A stretch of 64,000 bases of DNA from Halococcus agarilyticus. GTDB taxonomy: Archaea > Halobacteriota > Halobacteria > Halobacteriales > Halococcaceae. The position numbers and the translations under genes are program-made. Within the stretch, counting starts at the first letter, position 1. Each line of letters begins with the position of its first letter. Below the pieces are notes generated by a model, which saw only the letters and a list, made by a program, of their open reading frames with translations, was not told where the DNA came from and did not search any database. The stretch is taken from the NCBI RefSeq assembly GCF_000334895.1, contig NZ_BAFM01000002.1:124001-188000 (forward strand), read 5' to 3'. Positions 1 to 8,177 of this stretch are shown in pieces.

Positions 1-364
1 CCGTGGCCGTCGGTGTCTCCGTTGACGATGACGTCTCGGTGGCCGTCGCGGTCGTCGTGGCCGTGGTCGTCGCGGCCGTGGTCGTTCCGTTGGCGTCGTC
101 GGTGCTCGTGTTTCGCGGCGTCGTGGTCGTCAAGGAATCGTTCGATGACGAGTCGTTTGATGACGAGTCGGTCGTCGACGCGTTCATGATGGCGTCGATG
201 TCGATCGACTCGTTGTCGTCGGTCGGGTGAACATCCGTCGTCGGTGCCGACCCCTCGGTGGTCGCGTTGGCCGAGGCGTTCGCGTCGTTCGCGACGACGC
301 CGGCGACGCTGCCCTGGATCACGAGCAGTCCGACGAGGAGGACGAAGACGGTCGAGCGGTTCAT
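1..364 (-). CDS. Secreted Ser/Thr-rich glycoprotein-like protein, C-terminus outside the window
   Basis: The reading frame starts with ATG at 364 and runs open to the left edge, so about 121 N-terminal residues are visible. Residues 1-25 (MNRSTVFVLLVGLLVIQGSV...) form a Sec-type signal peptide or anchor. The rest is almost entirely Ser, Thr, Asn, Asp and Ala, with a poly-Thr/Ala tract near the edge. I count about eight N-x-S/T sequons (NAS, NAT, NES, NAS, NDS, NDS, NTS, NGT), as in haloarchaeal surface proteins that carry N-glycans and Thr-linked sugars. No catalytic domain is visible in this part. It could be a stalk or linker of a longer surface protein. The function is unknown. Confidence 0.6.
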   Translation of the reverse strand, partial: MNRSTVFVLLVGLLVIQGSVAGVVANDANASANATTEGSAPTTDVHPTDDNESIDIDAIMNASTTDSSSNDSSSNDSLTTTTPRNTSTDDANGTTTAATTTATTTATATETSSSTETPTAT

Positions 365-453
365 CTGAGTCCCCACCGCCGAGGCGGAGACGCGGTGTTG
401 GGTGGCATGTGTGGGCTGTTTCCGTCGAGTGCGACGTAGCGGCTGGCTCCCAT
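361..453 (-). CDS. Possible 30-residue leader ORF upstream of the secreted protein
   Basis: ATG at 453 opens a 30-codon frame whose TGA overlaps the ATG of the downstream secreted-protein gene (ATGA). An AT-rich element on the minus strand (TTAGTAGCAA, 471-480) lies about 27 nt upstream, where a haloarchaeal TATA box would sit for a leaderless start. The peptide matches no family I recognise. It may be a translated leader or chance. Confidence 0.25.
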   Translation of the reverse strand: MGASRYVALDGNSPHMPPNTASPPRRWGLR

Positions 454-562
454 GGAAGGCTTGTACTACTTTGCTACTAACAGCGATGAGGCATAACGGC
501 TTCGGTGTCGAACCACCCTGCGGACGGTGCACGCTTTTCCCGGTCGGGGGCGTCGGAGCGGT

Positions 563-1615
563 ATGACGCTGTACGACCGGATCGGCGATCTCGACGTGAC
601 GATCGACGGCTGGGATCTCGACCGCCGAGTCCGGGATACGTCGAGCGGGTTCGAGCGCGTGACGACGGTGATCTCGCTCCACGGCGACGGCGAGGTCGGG
701 CGCGGCGAGGACGTCACCTACGAGGCCGACGAGCACCACAGTTTGATCGACGCAGCACCCGACGTCGTGCCGACCGGGGCGACGACTCACCGCGAGTTCG
801 CCGCCCACGTCGGGGACACCGACCTCTTCTTCGGCCGCGACCTCGACCGCGACGCGTTCCGGGATTACCGCCGGTGGGCCTTCGAGAGCGCGGCGCTCGA
901 CCTCGCGCTCCGCCAGGCCGACACGGACCTCGCCAGCGCGCTCGATCGGGAGTACGACGAGGTCCGGTTCGTCGCCAGCACTCGCCTCGGCGACCCGCCG
1001 ACGTTCGATCGAGTCGAGGCGTTCCTCGACCGCGATCCGGCGCTGGAGTTCAAACTCGATCCGACATCGGACTGGTCGACGGATCTGATCGAACGCCTCG
1101 CCGACACCGGCCGGGTCCGGGTGCTCGATCTCAAGGGTCAGTACCGCGGAACGAGCGTGGACCAGGCGGCCGATCCCGACCTCTACGAGCGAGTGATCGA
1201 GGGGGTCCCCGACGCGACGATCGAGGACCCCGCGCTCACCGAGGAAACCCGCCCGCTGTTCGACGGACACGAAGAACGTGTCTCGTGGGACGCCCCGATC
1301 CACGGCGTCGAGACCGTCGAGAGCCTCCCGTGGGAGCCGAGCGTGCTCAACGTCAAACCCTCCCGGTTCGGCTCGGTCGAATCGCTGTTCGAGACCATCG
1401 AGTACTGCCGCGAACACGACATCGAGTGCTACGGCGGCGGCCAGTTCGAACTCGACGTCGGCCGCGAGCACCTCCACGCGCTCGCCTCGCTGTTCTACCC
1501 CGACGCTCCCAACGACGTCGCCCCGCGGGCGTACAACGATCCCGACCTCGCCGAGGATCTCCCGACGAGCCCGCTCGCCCCGCCGTCAACGCCTACTGGA
1601 CTCGGGTGGCGCTGA
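563..1615 (+). CDS. Enolase-superfamily (MLE-like) protein
   Basis: A 350-residue protein with features of the enolase superfamily, whose members abstract a proton next to a carboxylate using Lys bases and a Mg2+ site. Candidate catalytic segments appear in the expected order on the barrel: EFKLD (Lys near 163), VLDLKG (Asp near 190), IEDPA (acidic pair near 221) and NVKPSR (Lys near 264). I chose the ATG at 563 because upstream in-frame codons look non-coding and a TTTT-containing element lies about 27 nt upstream, as expected for a leaderless mRNA. It is not a glycolytic enolase, which is about 400 residues and has different motifs. The substrate is unknown; muconate cycloisomerase-like or epimerase-like activity is possible. 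The gene converges with the stress-protein gene 44 nt away. Confidence 0.7.
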   Translation: MTLYDRIGDLDVTIDGWDLDRRVRDTSSGFERVTTVISLHGDGEVGRGEDVTYEADEHHSLIDAAPDVVPTGATTHREFAAHVGDTDLFFGRDLDRDAFRDYRRWAFESAALDLALRQADTDLASALDREYDEVRFVASTRLGDPPTFDRVEAFLDRDPALEFKLDPTSDWSTDLIERLADTGRVRVLDLKGQYRGTSVDQAADPDLYERVIEGVPDATIEDPALTEETRPLFDGHEERVSWDAPIHGVETVESLPWEPSVLNVKPSRFGSVESLFETIEYCREHDIECYGGGQFELDVGREHLHALASLFYPDAPNDVAPRAYNDPDLAEDLPTSPLAPPSTPTGLGWR

Positions 1616-1659
1616 CTCGCGGCGTCCGTCGCGGCTCGACTCCGACCCGTTCGAACCGA

Positions 1660-2082
1660 TCAACCGATGATCGTGACCGGCACCGGGACGCCCCGCGCGA
1701 CCGTCTCGGCCACGCTCCCGAGCAGGAGCCGTTTCGGTCCCGATCGACCGTGGCTCCCGATGACGACGTGATCGACGTCGTGGCCCTCGACGTACGCGGC
1801 GATCGTCTCGCCAGGCACACCGTCCTCGATCGCCGTCGTCACCGTTCTTCCACGGGCGTCGGCCAGTTCGGTCGCCTCGGCACACACCGCCTCGCCCTCC
1901 TCGCGGGCCTCCTCGTACCAGCGCTTGCCGAGGCCGCCCTCGGTCGAGCCGTACCCCCACTCCGCGGGGTTCACCACGTGGAGCGCCGTGATCGTCGCGT
2001 CGGGGTACTCCCGGAGGGCGTACGCCAGCGCGTCCCGGGCCTGGTCCGAGCCGTCGAACGGGACGAGCAGGTGTTTCGCCAT
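1660..2082 (-). CDS. Universal stress protein, UspA family
   Basis: A 140-residue single-domain UspA protein. It begins with the family strand and Asp (KHLLVPFDGSD) and ends with the ATP-binding pattern G-2x-G-9x-G(S), visible as GSHGRSG...LLLGSV, so it probably binds ATP. The length is normal for one domain. The ATG at 2082 fits this N-terminus; the frame also stays open further upstream, but that part is unlike UspA. It is divergent from the HTH gene at 2212, with about 130 nt between them holding both promoters. Haloarchaea carry many paralogues, so a specific role cannot be assigned. Confidence 0.9.
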   Translation of the reverse strand: MAKHLLVPFDGSDQARDALAYALREYPDATITALHVVNPAEWGYGSTEGGLGKRWYEEAREEGEAVCAEATELADARGRTVTTAIEDGVPGETIAAYVEGHDVDHVVIGSHGRSGPKRLLLGSVAETVARGVPVPVTIIG

Positions 2083-2182
2083 GCAGGCCGTATGCCAAGG
2101 ACACCCAAGAATCTGCTGGCGAAGTTCGTGTTCGGCCACGGGGACGACCACCGGCCACGGTTTGGCGACAAAAGTGTATAGA

Positions 2183-2189
2183 GTTATTA
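2183..2189 (+). promoter_or_regulatory. TATA-like box for the winged-helix gene
   Basis: GTTATTA is centred about 26 nt upstream of the ATG at 2212. This is the spacing expected for a leaderless haloarchaeal transcript. Confidence 0.5.
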
Positions 2190-2211
2190 CCGGGTCGGTC
2201 CATCCCGGCGC

Positions 2212-2637
2212 ATGAACAAGCTCGACGAGGTCGACGCCGCGGCGCTGCGGCGCACCCTCGACGAGGTCACGGAGGCGAAGGCGGCGAAGCGGCTGATGGT
2301 GGGGCTGGCGTACAAGCAGGGCGTCCGGGTGGAGACCCTCGCGGAGTGGTACGGGATCCCACGCTCGACGGTGTACTCGTGGCTCGACCGGCTGGAGGAG
2401 CGTCCCATCGACGAGGCGATCGCGGACGAACAGCGGCCCGGCCGTCCCCCGAAGCTCGCCCCCGGCCAGCGCGCGGACCTCGAACGCACGCTCCGGCGCG
2501 CGCCCGGCGCGTTCGGGTTCGAGGGCTCGTCGTGGACGCCCGCCCTCCTCCAGAAGTACGTCGGGCAGCGCTTCGGCGTCGAGTACTCGCTCGGTCACGC
2601 GCGCCGGCTGCTTCGGGAGATCACGAACGACGGCTGA
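2212..2637 (+). CDS. Orphan winged-helix/HTH protein related to the IS630-type transposase N-terminus
   Basis: A 141-residue protein that is almost entirely DNA-binding. Residues about 30-65 form a helix-turn-helix (VETLAEWYGIPRSTVYSWLDRL). Residues about 80-140 resemble the second winged helix of IS630/Tc1-type transposases, ending WTPALLQKYVGQRFGVEYSL. There is no DDE catalytic domain after it and no terminal inverted repeat that I can see, so it is not a working transposase. Stand-alone versions occur widely in haloarchaea, either as domesticated regulators or as the first ORF of a split element. The next 200 nt hold no recognisable continuation. Confidence 0.7.
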   Translation: MNKLDEVDAAALRRTLDEVTEAKAAKRLMVGLAYKQGVRVETLAEWYGIPRSTVYSWLDRLEERPIDEAIADEQRPGRPPKLAPGQRADLERTLRRAPGAFGFEGSSWTPALLQKYVGQRFGVEYSLGHARRLLREITNDG

Positions 2638-2844
2638 CCCCGTCGAGCACCCCGTGCGAGCCATGACGAGACCGACCGACGACCGTCGGCTGGCCGAACA
2701 CTCTCCAGCTACTTCGATCACATCCGGAGAGCCGAATCCGATCGGTCGGCAGCACGACGCAGGTCGGCCCCGCCACGCTCGTCGGCAGGGTGGAGTGATG
2801 TTCCGGCCACGTCGTCCAACGACGCTGAGCGCGCGACTGGGACG

Positions 2845-3456
2845 CTATCGGAGGTCCTCGGTGAACCGCTCAGGGACGTGTTCGAGCAGCGTCGCCGGGA
2901 GAAGGTCCACGAGCCGCTCGGCGATCCACACCATCGGTTTGCGAAAGAGTGCGTAAACGGCCGAAATGCCGACGATGGCCGCGATCACGAGATCCATCGA
3001 GTTCGGATAGATCGCGAGACAGACGAGCCCCAGCCCCACCGCGAGCGCGAGGTCCTCGGGCGCGCCGTCGTAGCGGATCCACCGTCGAGGACGGAGCCAC
3101 CGGTCTCGATAGTGGTCGTACACCGCGCGCTCGGAGGTGGCGTGCCACGGTCTGAGTTCGAGCCCGCCGCCGAAGGCGTCCATCGCGGAGTGGAGCGCCG
3201 CGGCGACGAAGAACCACGCGAGGCCGACCGTGAGCGGCCCCGGGACGAGCAGCGCGACGACGGCGAAGGCGGCCGCGAGCACCGCGTAGTACGTCGGGAA
3301 GTGGAGGGTCTTGCGGTGGTCGGCGTAGAGATCGAGATCGGGGAACGCACCCCCGACGCCGGCGGCCGCCACGGCCACCGGGGCGTACGCCGGTGCGATC
3401 GCGACCGTCACGCCGGCGAGGGCCATCCCGGCGAGCGCGTGCGTGGTCGCCATCAT
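2845..3456 (-). CDS. Membrane-bound metal-dependent hydrolase, YdjM/DUF457 family
   Basis: A 203-residue integral membrane protein with about five hydrophobic segments. The N-terminus MATTHALAGMAL and the loop PDLDLYADHR, followed by TLHFPTYY and ALHSAMDAFGGG, carry the conserved His/Asp residues of the YdjM (LexA-binding inner-membrane hydrolase) family, which are thought to bind metal. Two adjacent ATGs (3456 and 3453) are possible starts. A minus-strand GGCTTATC centred about 27 nt upstream favours a leaderless start here. The biological substrate is not known for the family. Confidence 0.8.
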   Translation of the reverse strand: MMATTHALAGMALAGVTVAIAPAYAPVAVAAAGVGGAFPDLDLYADHRKTLHFPTYYAVLAAAFAVVALLVPGPLTVGLAWFFVAAALHSAMDAFGGGLELRPWHATSERAVYDHYRDRWLRPRRWIRYDGAPEDLALAVGLGLVCLAIYPNSMDLVIAAIVGISAVYALFRKPMVWIAERLVDLLPATLLEHVPERFTEDLR

Positions 3457-3621
3457 GGTTCAGGGTACGTGCCGAGTGGATAAGCCAGTATCGTCCGGCG
3501 GGGAGCCGACCGGTAGCGAGCGACGCTCTGTGGGGGACGTCCCGCCGGTCGACCGTGACCCACTCCGAGGGTATCTCCGCCCTCTACGGTTATGCTTCTG
3601 GAGGTCGTATCGCCGAAGAAC

Positions 3622-4950
3622 ATGGAGATCGCCGGCATCGAGATCACCGACCGTCACCAGCGGATCGCGAGTCGCGCGATGCAGGTCGCGATCGGACTCA
3701 TCTTGGTCGTGGGACTCCTCACGCGGAACGCGAGCGTGATCGTCAACGCCGCGCTCGCGCTCGGTGCGACCTTCCTCCCCGCGCTGTTGGCGCGGGACTA
3801 CCGCATCCCGCTCGACGCGGGGCTCACCCTCTGGATCACGAGCGCGCTCTTTCTCCACACGCTCGGGATGCTCGGACTGTACGACGACCTCTGGTGGTGG
3901 GATCACGTCACGCACACGCTGTCGGCGACCATCGTCGCGGCGGTCGGCTACGTCACCGCCCGCGCGATCGACGTCCACCGCGAGGACGTCTACCTCCCGC
4001 CGCGATTTCTCGGGGTGTTCGTCCTGATCTTCACCCTCGCGTTCGGCGTGTTCTGGGAGGTCCTGGAGTTCGTCTCGCGGATCGCCTCGGCGGCGCTCGG
4101 GCTCGACCCCGTCCTGGTGCAGTACGGGCTCGACGACTCGCTGCTCGATCTCGTCTTCGACACGGTAGGGGCCGTGCTCGTCGCCGCGTTCGGCACCGGC
4201 GCGGTGAGCGAGGTCGTCGACGCCTTGGTCGCGCGCCTCGATTCGACCGGAGGACCTCGCGACACGCCGCGCGGGCGTTCGACGCGACCCGCCGACCCCT
4301 CGCCCGCCGCGAGCGGCGACGATCCGCTCGACGGGCTCATCGAACGCGATCGCACGAACGCACGGCGATCGTGGGTCGTGCTCGCGGCGATCGGCCTCGT
4401 CACCGTCGGGCTCGCGGTCGCGGCCGACCCGCTGTGGGTCGCGTTCGGCGTGGCGGTCGTCGGCCTCGCGCTCGTGCCGGCGCTCGCCTCTCGTACGCCC
4501 GCGGTGATGCTGCCGTGGGGCCTCCTCGTCCTCGCCGGGCTCCCGCTCGCCGGCCGCGTGTTCGCCGAGGGTCCCCTCTCGAACGCGTTCGTCACCGCGC
4601 TCTCCTTCGCGGGGATCGCGCTGATCGTCGCGGCCGAACTCGACGCCTTCACCCCTGTGGAGATGACGCCGACGTTCGCGGTGGTGGTCGTCGTGATGAC
4701 CACCACGGCGGCCGCAGGCGTCTGGGCGGTCGGAAGCTGGGTCGCCGACCTCTGGCTCGGGACGGAGTTCCTGCTCGTCCCGGGCGTCTCGCCGTCACGG
4801 ATCGAGACCGAGATGCTCTGGGGGTTCGTCTACGCGACCGCCGCCGGGGTCGTCGCTGGCGTGCTCTTCGAGTTCGGGTTCAGACGGCGCGAACGGGCCG
4901 ACGACCGCCGATCGCGTCGACGACGAACGACGACCGAGGGCGATTCGTGA
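3622..4950 (+). CDS. Multi-pass membrane protein with an N-terminal YjdF (DUF2238)-like half
   Basis: A 442-residue protein. Residues about 15-210 resemble YjdF/DUF2238: six or so membrane segments with the charged motifs YDDLWWWDHVTHTLSA and FGVFWEVLEF. A hydrophilic Arg/Pro/Ser linker (about 210-245) follows, and then a second block of about six hydrophobic segments that I do not recognise. The family is usually about 200 residues, so this is a fusion or an extended haloarchaeal form. The start is uncertain. ATG at 3592 adds ten residues (MLLEVVSPKN); ATG at 3622 was chosen because EIAGIEITDRHQR reads as a normal cytoplasmic N-terminus. The function is unknown. Confidence 0.75.
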   Translation: MEIAGIEITDRHQRIASRAMQVAIGLILVVGLLTRNASVIVNAALALGATFLPALLARDYRIPLDAGLTLWITSALFLHTLGMLGLYDDLWWWDHVTHTLSATIVAAVGYVTARAIDVHREDVYLPPRFLGVFVLIFTLAFGVFWEVLEFVSRIASAALGLDPVLVQYGLDDSLLDLVFDTVGAVLVAAFGTGAVSEVVDALVARLDSTGGPRDTPRGRSTRPADPSPAASGDDPLDGLIERDRTNARRSWVVLAAIGLVTVGLAVAADPLWVAFGVAVVGLALVPALASRTPAVMLPWGLLVLAGLPLAGRVFAEGPLSNAFVTALSFAGIALIVAAELDAFTPVEMTPTFAVVVVVMTTTAAAGVWAVGSWVADLWLGTEFLLVPGVSPSRIETEMLWGFVYATAAGVVAGVLFEFGFRRRERADDRRSRRRRTTTEGDS

Positions 4951-5014
4951 CGCCACGCCGCAGTGTATCGGCGAATCTGAAGCCGTAAATGGGGCGGTCG
5001 AGTAGTCGGGGACA

Positions 5015-5149
5015 ATGAACGAGAGGGAGGGCGAACGGACTCGGAGCGGCCGGTCGAGACGGGCGGAACGGATCGCGGCTGCGGCGGGGCGGCGCAGACC
5101 GTCGGCCCGAAGCTGTCGGTCGTCGATCGCGTCGGTGCGTGTGATCTGA
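5015..5149 (+). CDS. Possible 44-residue leader ORF upstream of the MFS gene
   Basis: ATG at 5015 opens 44 codons ending in a TGA that overlaps the MFS start codon (TGATG). The peptide is Arg-rich, which is unusual for a haloarchaeal protein and argues against a stable product. A weak TATA-like GTAAAT lies about 27 nt upstream. It may act only as a coupled leader, or be chance. Confidence 0.2.
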   Translation: MNEREGERTRSGRSRRAERIAAAAGRRRPSARSCRSSIASVRVI

Positions 5150-6339
5150 TGGCGAGCGAGACCGTCCGTTCGACGCGGTTCGGGAGTGCGTGGCGATCGC
5201 CGACCGTGCTCGTGATCTTCGCGAGCACGCTGCTCACGGTGATGGGCGTCTCGCTCATCAGCCCCGCGCTGCCGACGATCCAGGCGGCGTGGGGGATCTC
5301 GGCTGCGGAGGCCAGCCTCCTGATCTCCGCGTACACGCTTCCCGGGGTGGTGCTCACGCCGTTCGTCGGGCTGCTCGCCGACCGGATCGGCCGCCGGTCG
5401 GTGCTGGTGCCGTCGCTGTTCGTCTTCGGGCTCGCCGGCGGTGCGATCGTCTTCGTGGGGGATTTCCGCGCGATTCTCGGGCTCCGGGCGCTCCAGGGCG
5501 TAGCGGGCAGCGCGGCGACGAGCCTCACGGTCACGCTGCTCGGCGACCTGTTCTCGGGTGGGACCCGGAACAGGCTGATCGGGCTCAACGCCGCGATCCT
5601 CGCGATCGGCGCGGCGGGCTACCCGATCGTCGGCGGCGCGCTCGCCGCGATCTCGTGGGCCGCGCCCTTTGCCTGCTTCGGGCTCGGCGTGATCGTCGCG
5701 ATCGCGGGAGCCGCCGTGCTCGACGAGCCGACGCTCGATCGGCGATCGATGGGGTTCGACTACGTTCTCGACGCGATCCGTGCCGTCCCGGGCCGGACGG
5801 TGCTCTCGCTGTACGTCGCGCTGTTCGGGATCTTCGTCGTGCTGTACGGCGCACAGCTCACCGCGATCCCGTTCGTGCTCGACGAGCGCTACGGGCTCTC
5901 GCCGGGACGGATCGGGCTCCTGATCGGGCTCCCCGCAGTAACGATGGGGATCACGTCCAGCCAGGCCGGGCGGCTGCTCCGTCACGCGTCGAGCATCCAG
6001 CTCGTTCCCTTAGGATTCGTGGTGTACGGCGTCGGGCTCGTGGCGGCCGGGCTCGCGGACTCGCTGGCCGTGATCGCAGTGGCGCTCCTCCTGTTCGGGG
6101 TGGGCCAGGGGCTCGCGGAGCCGATCACCGACACCGCGCTGAACGCGGTCACGCCCGACGAGTTCCGGGGCGGGATCATGTCGCTCCGGACGAGCGTCCT
6201 CCTCGGCGGGACGACGGTCGGCCCGCCGGTGTTCGTGGGTCTCGGGGCGATCGTGGGGTACGCCGAGACGCTTCGCTGGGCAGGGATCGCCGCGTTCTGC
6301 CTCGGCGTCGTCGCCGTCGCCGCGATCGCGCGGCGCTGA
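5149..6339 (+). CDS. Major facilitator superfamily transporter
   Basis: A 396-residue protein with about twelve hydrophobic segments, the usual MFS length. The first membrane segment (STLLTVMGVSLISPALPTI) and the loop 2-3 signature GLLADRIGRRS are typical of drug:proton antiporters (the DHA1-like group), and ERYGLSPGRIGLL marks the start of the second half. Such carriers export small molecules in exchange for protons. Substrate specificity cannot be read from the sequence. The ATG at 5149 overlaps the stop of a short upstream ORF. The gene converges with the ABC permease gene that ends at 6375. Confidence 0.85.
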   Translation: MASETVRSTRFGSAWRSPTVLVIFASTLLTVMGVSLISPALPTIQAAWGISAAEASLLISAYTLPGVVLTPFVGLLADRIGRRSVLVPSLFVFGLAGGAIVFVGDFRAILGLRALQGVAGSAATSLTVTLLGDLFSGGTRNRLIGLNAAILAIGAAGYPIVGGALAAISWAAPFACFGLGVIVAIAGAAVLDEPTLDRRSMGFDYVLDAIRAVPGRTVLSLYVALFGIFVVLYGAQLTAIPFVLDERYGLSPGRIGLLIGLPAVTMGITSSQAGRLLRHASSIQLVPLGFVVYGVGLVAAGLADSLAVIAVALLLFGVGQGLAEPITDTALNAVTPDEFRGGIMSLRTSVLLGGTTVGPPVFVGLGAIVGYAETLRWAGIAAFCLGVVAVAAIARR

Positions 6340-6374
6340 TCCGAAAGGAGAGACGACGCGAGTGCTGCGAGCGA

Positions 6375-8177
6375 TCAGGTAACCTCGTACGTCTCGAACC
6401 GGCGCGCCGCAGCGCGATACGCAACGAAACCGCCGACGCTCAGGAGCAGTATCGGGAGCGTGTAGCCGACCGCCCGCATCTCGATCGTCGCCAGGCCGCG
6501 GATCGCGGGACCGAGCCCCTCGAACCATCCTGCCGACGCGGCCACGAGCGGCACGCCGCGCTCGCCGAGCCACCGCAGCACGAAGGGGATCACACCGCTC
6601 CCCAGCGCGGCGAGGAAGCCACGCAAGAGTTCGGGAACGACCAGCGCGACCGCCGCGAGAACGCCCGGAACGACGAGGGTGACGGTGTAGACGATCCCGG
6701 CAGTGATGCTCGGCGGCACCACGTCGCGACTCCCGCGGACGCTGAACGTGCTGAATCGGGGGATTCGCATCCCGATCACGGGCGCGAGCCCGACCGCGGC
6801 GGCGACGAGAACGCAGCCGAGGCCGGCGAGGCCGGCGATTTCGGGCAGCGAATAGGGACTGAACCACCCGGCGGCGAGCGTGAGCGCGACCGTCAACGGG
6901 AGGCCGGCGACCAGGCCAGGCAGCGCGAGCCCGCGGACGAACGACTTCCCGGAGATCCCACCAGTCATTGTCGCCGGCAGGACCGCCCCCTCGTCGCCGA
7001 ACGGGTTCAGCCCGAACGTCGCGCCCGCGAGCCACGGGAGCAGGAGGACGATCGCGACCGGTGCGACCGCGAACGCCGCACCGAACTGTGTCGCGTTGAA
7101 CACCGAGACGACCGCGATCACGACCGGCGTGAGCAGGATCGTGAGCCGGCTCGGATTTCGCCACGTCCGGACCAAGGCCTTCGCCGCGACGCGACGGGTC
7201 GGCCGGCTCGCGCTCGCCGGGATCACCGACCCGAAGGGGCCGATCGCCGCCGTCAGCGGGCTCGCACCGCTCGCGGTCGGTCCGGTGTCGGCGCGAGCGT
7301 CGGTGTGGGAAGCGGCGTCGGAATCGTCGGCCTCGTCCCGCGTCGGCTCCACCGGATCCGCGAACCAGAGCGCGGTCGTCAGCCGTTCGATCGCCCAGCC
7401 GCCACCCCCGAGCACTGCAAGGGTGGCGACGAGCACGCCGGCCACTCGACCCATCGAGGGGGCGATCGGCGAGCCGATCGCGGCGAGATCGACGTACCAC
7501 CCCACCGGCAGCCACGCGAACTGGGCCGGTCCGATCCCGAGGTCGCCCGGCGCGAAGAACACGAACACGGCGTACCCGCCGAAGAAGACGAGCACGATCG
7601 CGCCGCCGATGATCGTCTTGTATCGCGCGACGAACCGCGACCGCGCCACCAGCAACGCGCCGGCGTAGCCGACCCCGCTGCCGACGAGGGTCGCGGTGAG
7701 CGCGAACAGTCCGGCGGCGAGCGGGATCGTGGCGACGCCGAGCGGTGTCCCGAAAATGTAGACCACGAGCCCGGTCACGACGAGCAGCGGAGCGAGGAGG
7801 TACGCCGCCGCCCGGAGGAGTTCGGCGATCACGAGGCCGGTCGCGACGCTCCGTGCCGAGACCGTGGTGAGCATTCCCGCTTCGGCATCGATGTGGCTGT
7901 ACTGGCTCAGGACGCGTTGGCCGACCACGTACACGCCGAACACCCACGCCAGCGCCGCCGCCCCGCGGACGGCCGCCGGCAGCGCGATCGGCGTGTCGAG
8001 CGTGCGGAGTGGCGCGGTGAACAGCACGGCCAGCCCGGCGATCGAGAGCGTCCAGAACCCGACCCCGAACACCAACAGCGCGAGTCGGCCCTTGTTCCGG
8101 CGCATGCCTCGGACCGTGCGCCGGAACTCCACGACGCCGATCCGGAGGCCGTGCCCGAGCCAGCCCGACTCACTCAT
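6375..8177 (-). CDS. ABC-2 type exporter, large permease subunit
   Basis: A 600-residue membrane protein with about twelve hydrophobic segments and a polar stretch near residues 280-310 (Asp/Ser/Thr-rich). The N-terminus is cytoplasmic and basic (RTVRGMRRNKGRL). Its ATG at 8177 overlaps the stop of the ATPase gene by 8 nt, so the two are one transcription unit and one transporter. The double-length permease suggests both halves of the channel are in one chain. ABC-2 systems export drugs, lipids, polysaccharides or peptides. The substrate is unknown. Confidence 0.8.
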   Translation of the reverse strand: MSESGWLGHGLRIGVVEFRRTVRGMRRNKGRLALLVFGVGFWTLSIAGLAVLFTAPLRTLDTPIALPAAVRGAAALAWVFGVYVVGQRVLSQYSHIDAEAGMLTTVSARSVATGLVIAELLRAAAYLLAPLLVVTGLVVYIFGTPLGVATIPLAAGLFALTATLVGSGVGYAGALLVARSRFVARYKTIIGGAIVLVFFGGYAVFVFFAPGDLGIGPAQFAWLPVGWYVDLAAIGSPIAPSMGRVAGVLVATLAVLGGGGWAIERLTTALWFADPVEPTRDEADDSDAASHTDARADTGPTASGASPLTAAIGPFGSVIPASASRPTRRVAAKALVRTWRNPSRLTILLTPVVIAVVSVFNATQFGAAFAVAPVAIVLLLPWLAGATFGLNPFGDEGAVLPATMTGGISGKSFVRGLALPGLVAGLPLTVALTLAAGWFSPYSLPEIAGLAGLGCVLVAAAVGLAPVIGMRIPRFSTFSVRGSRDVVPPSITAGIVYTVTLVVPGVLAAVALVVPELLRGFLAALGSGVIPFVLRWLGERGVPLVAASAGWFEGLGPAIRGLATIEMRAVGYTLPILLLSVGGFVAYRAAARRFETYEVT

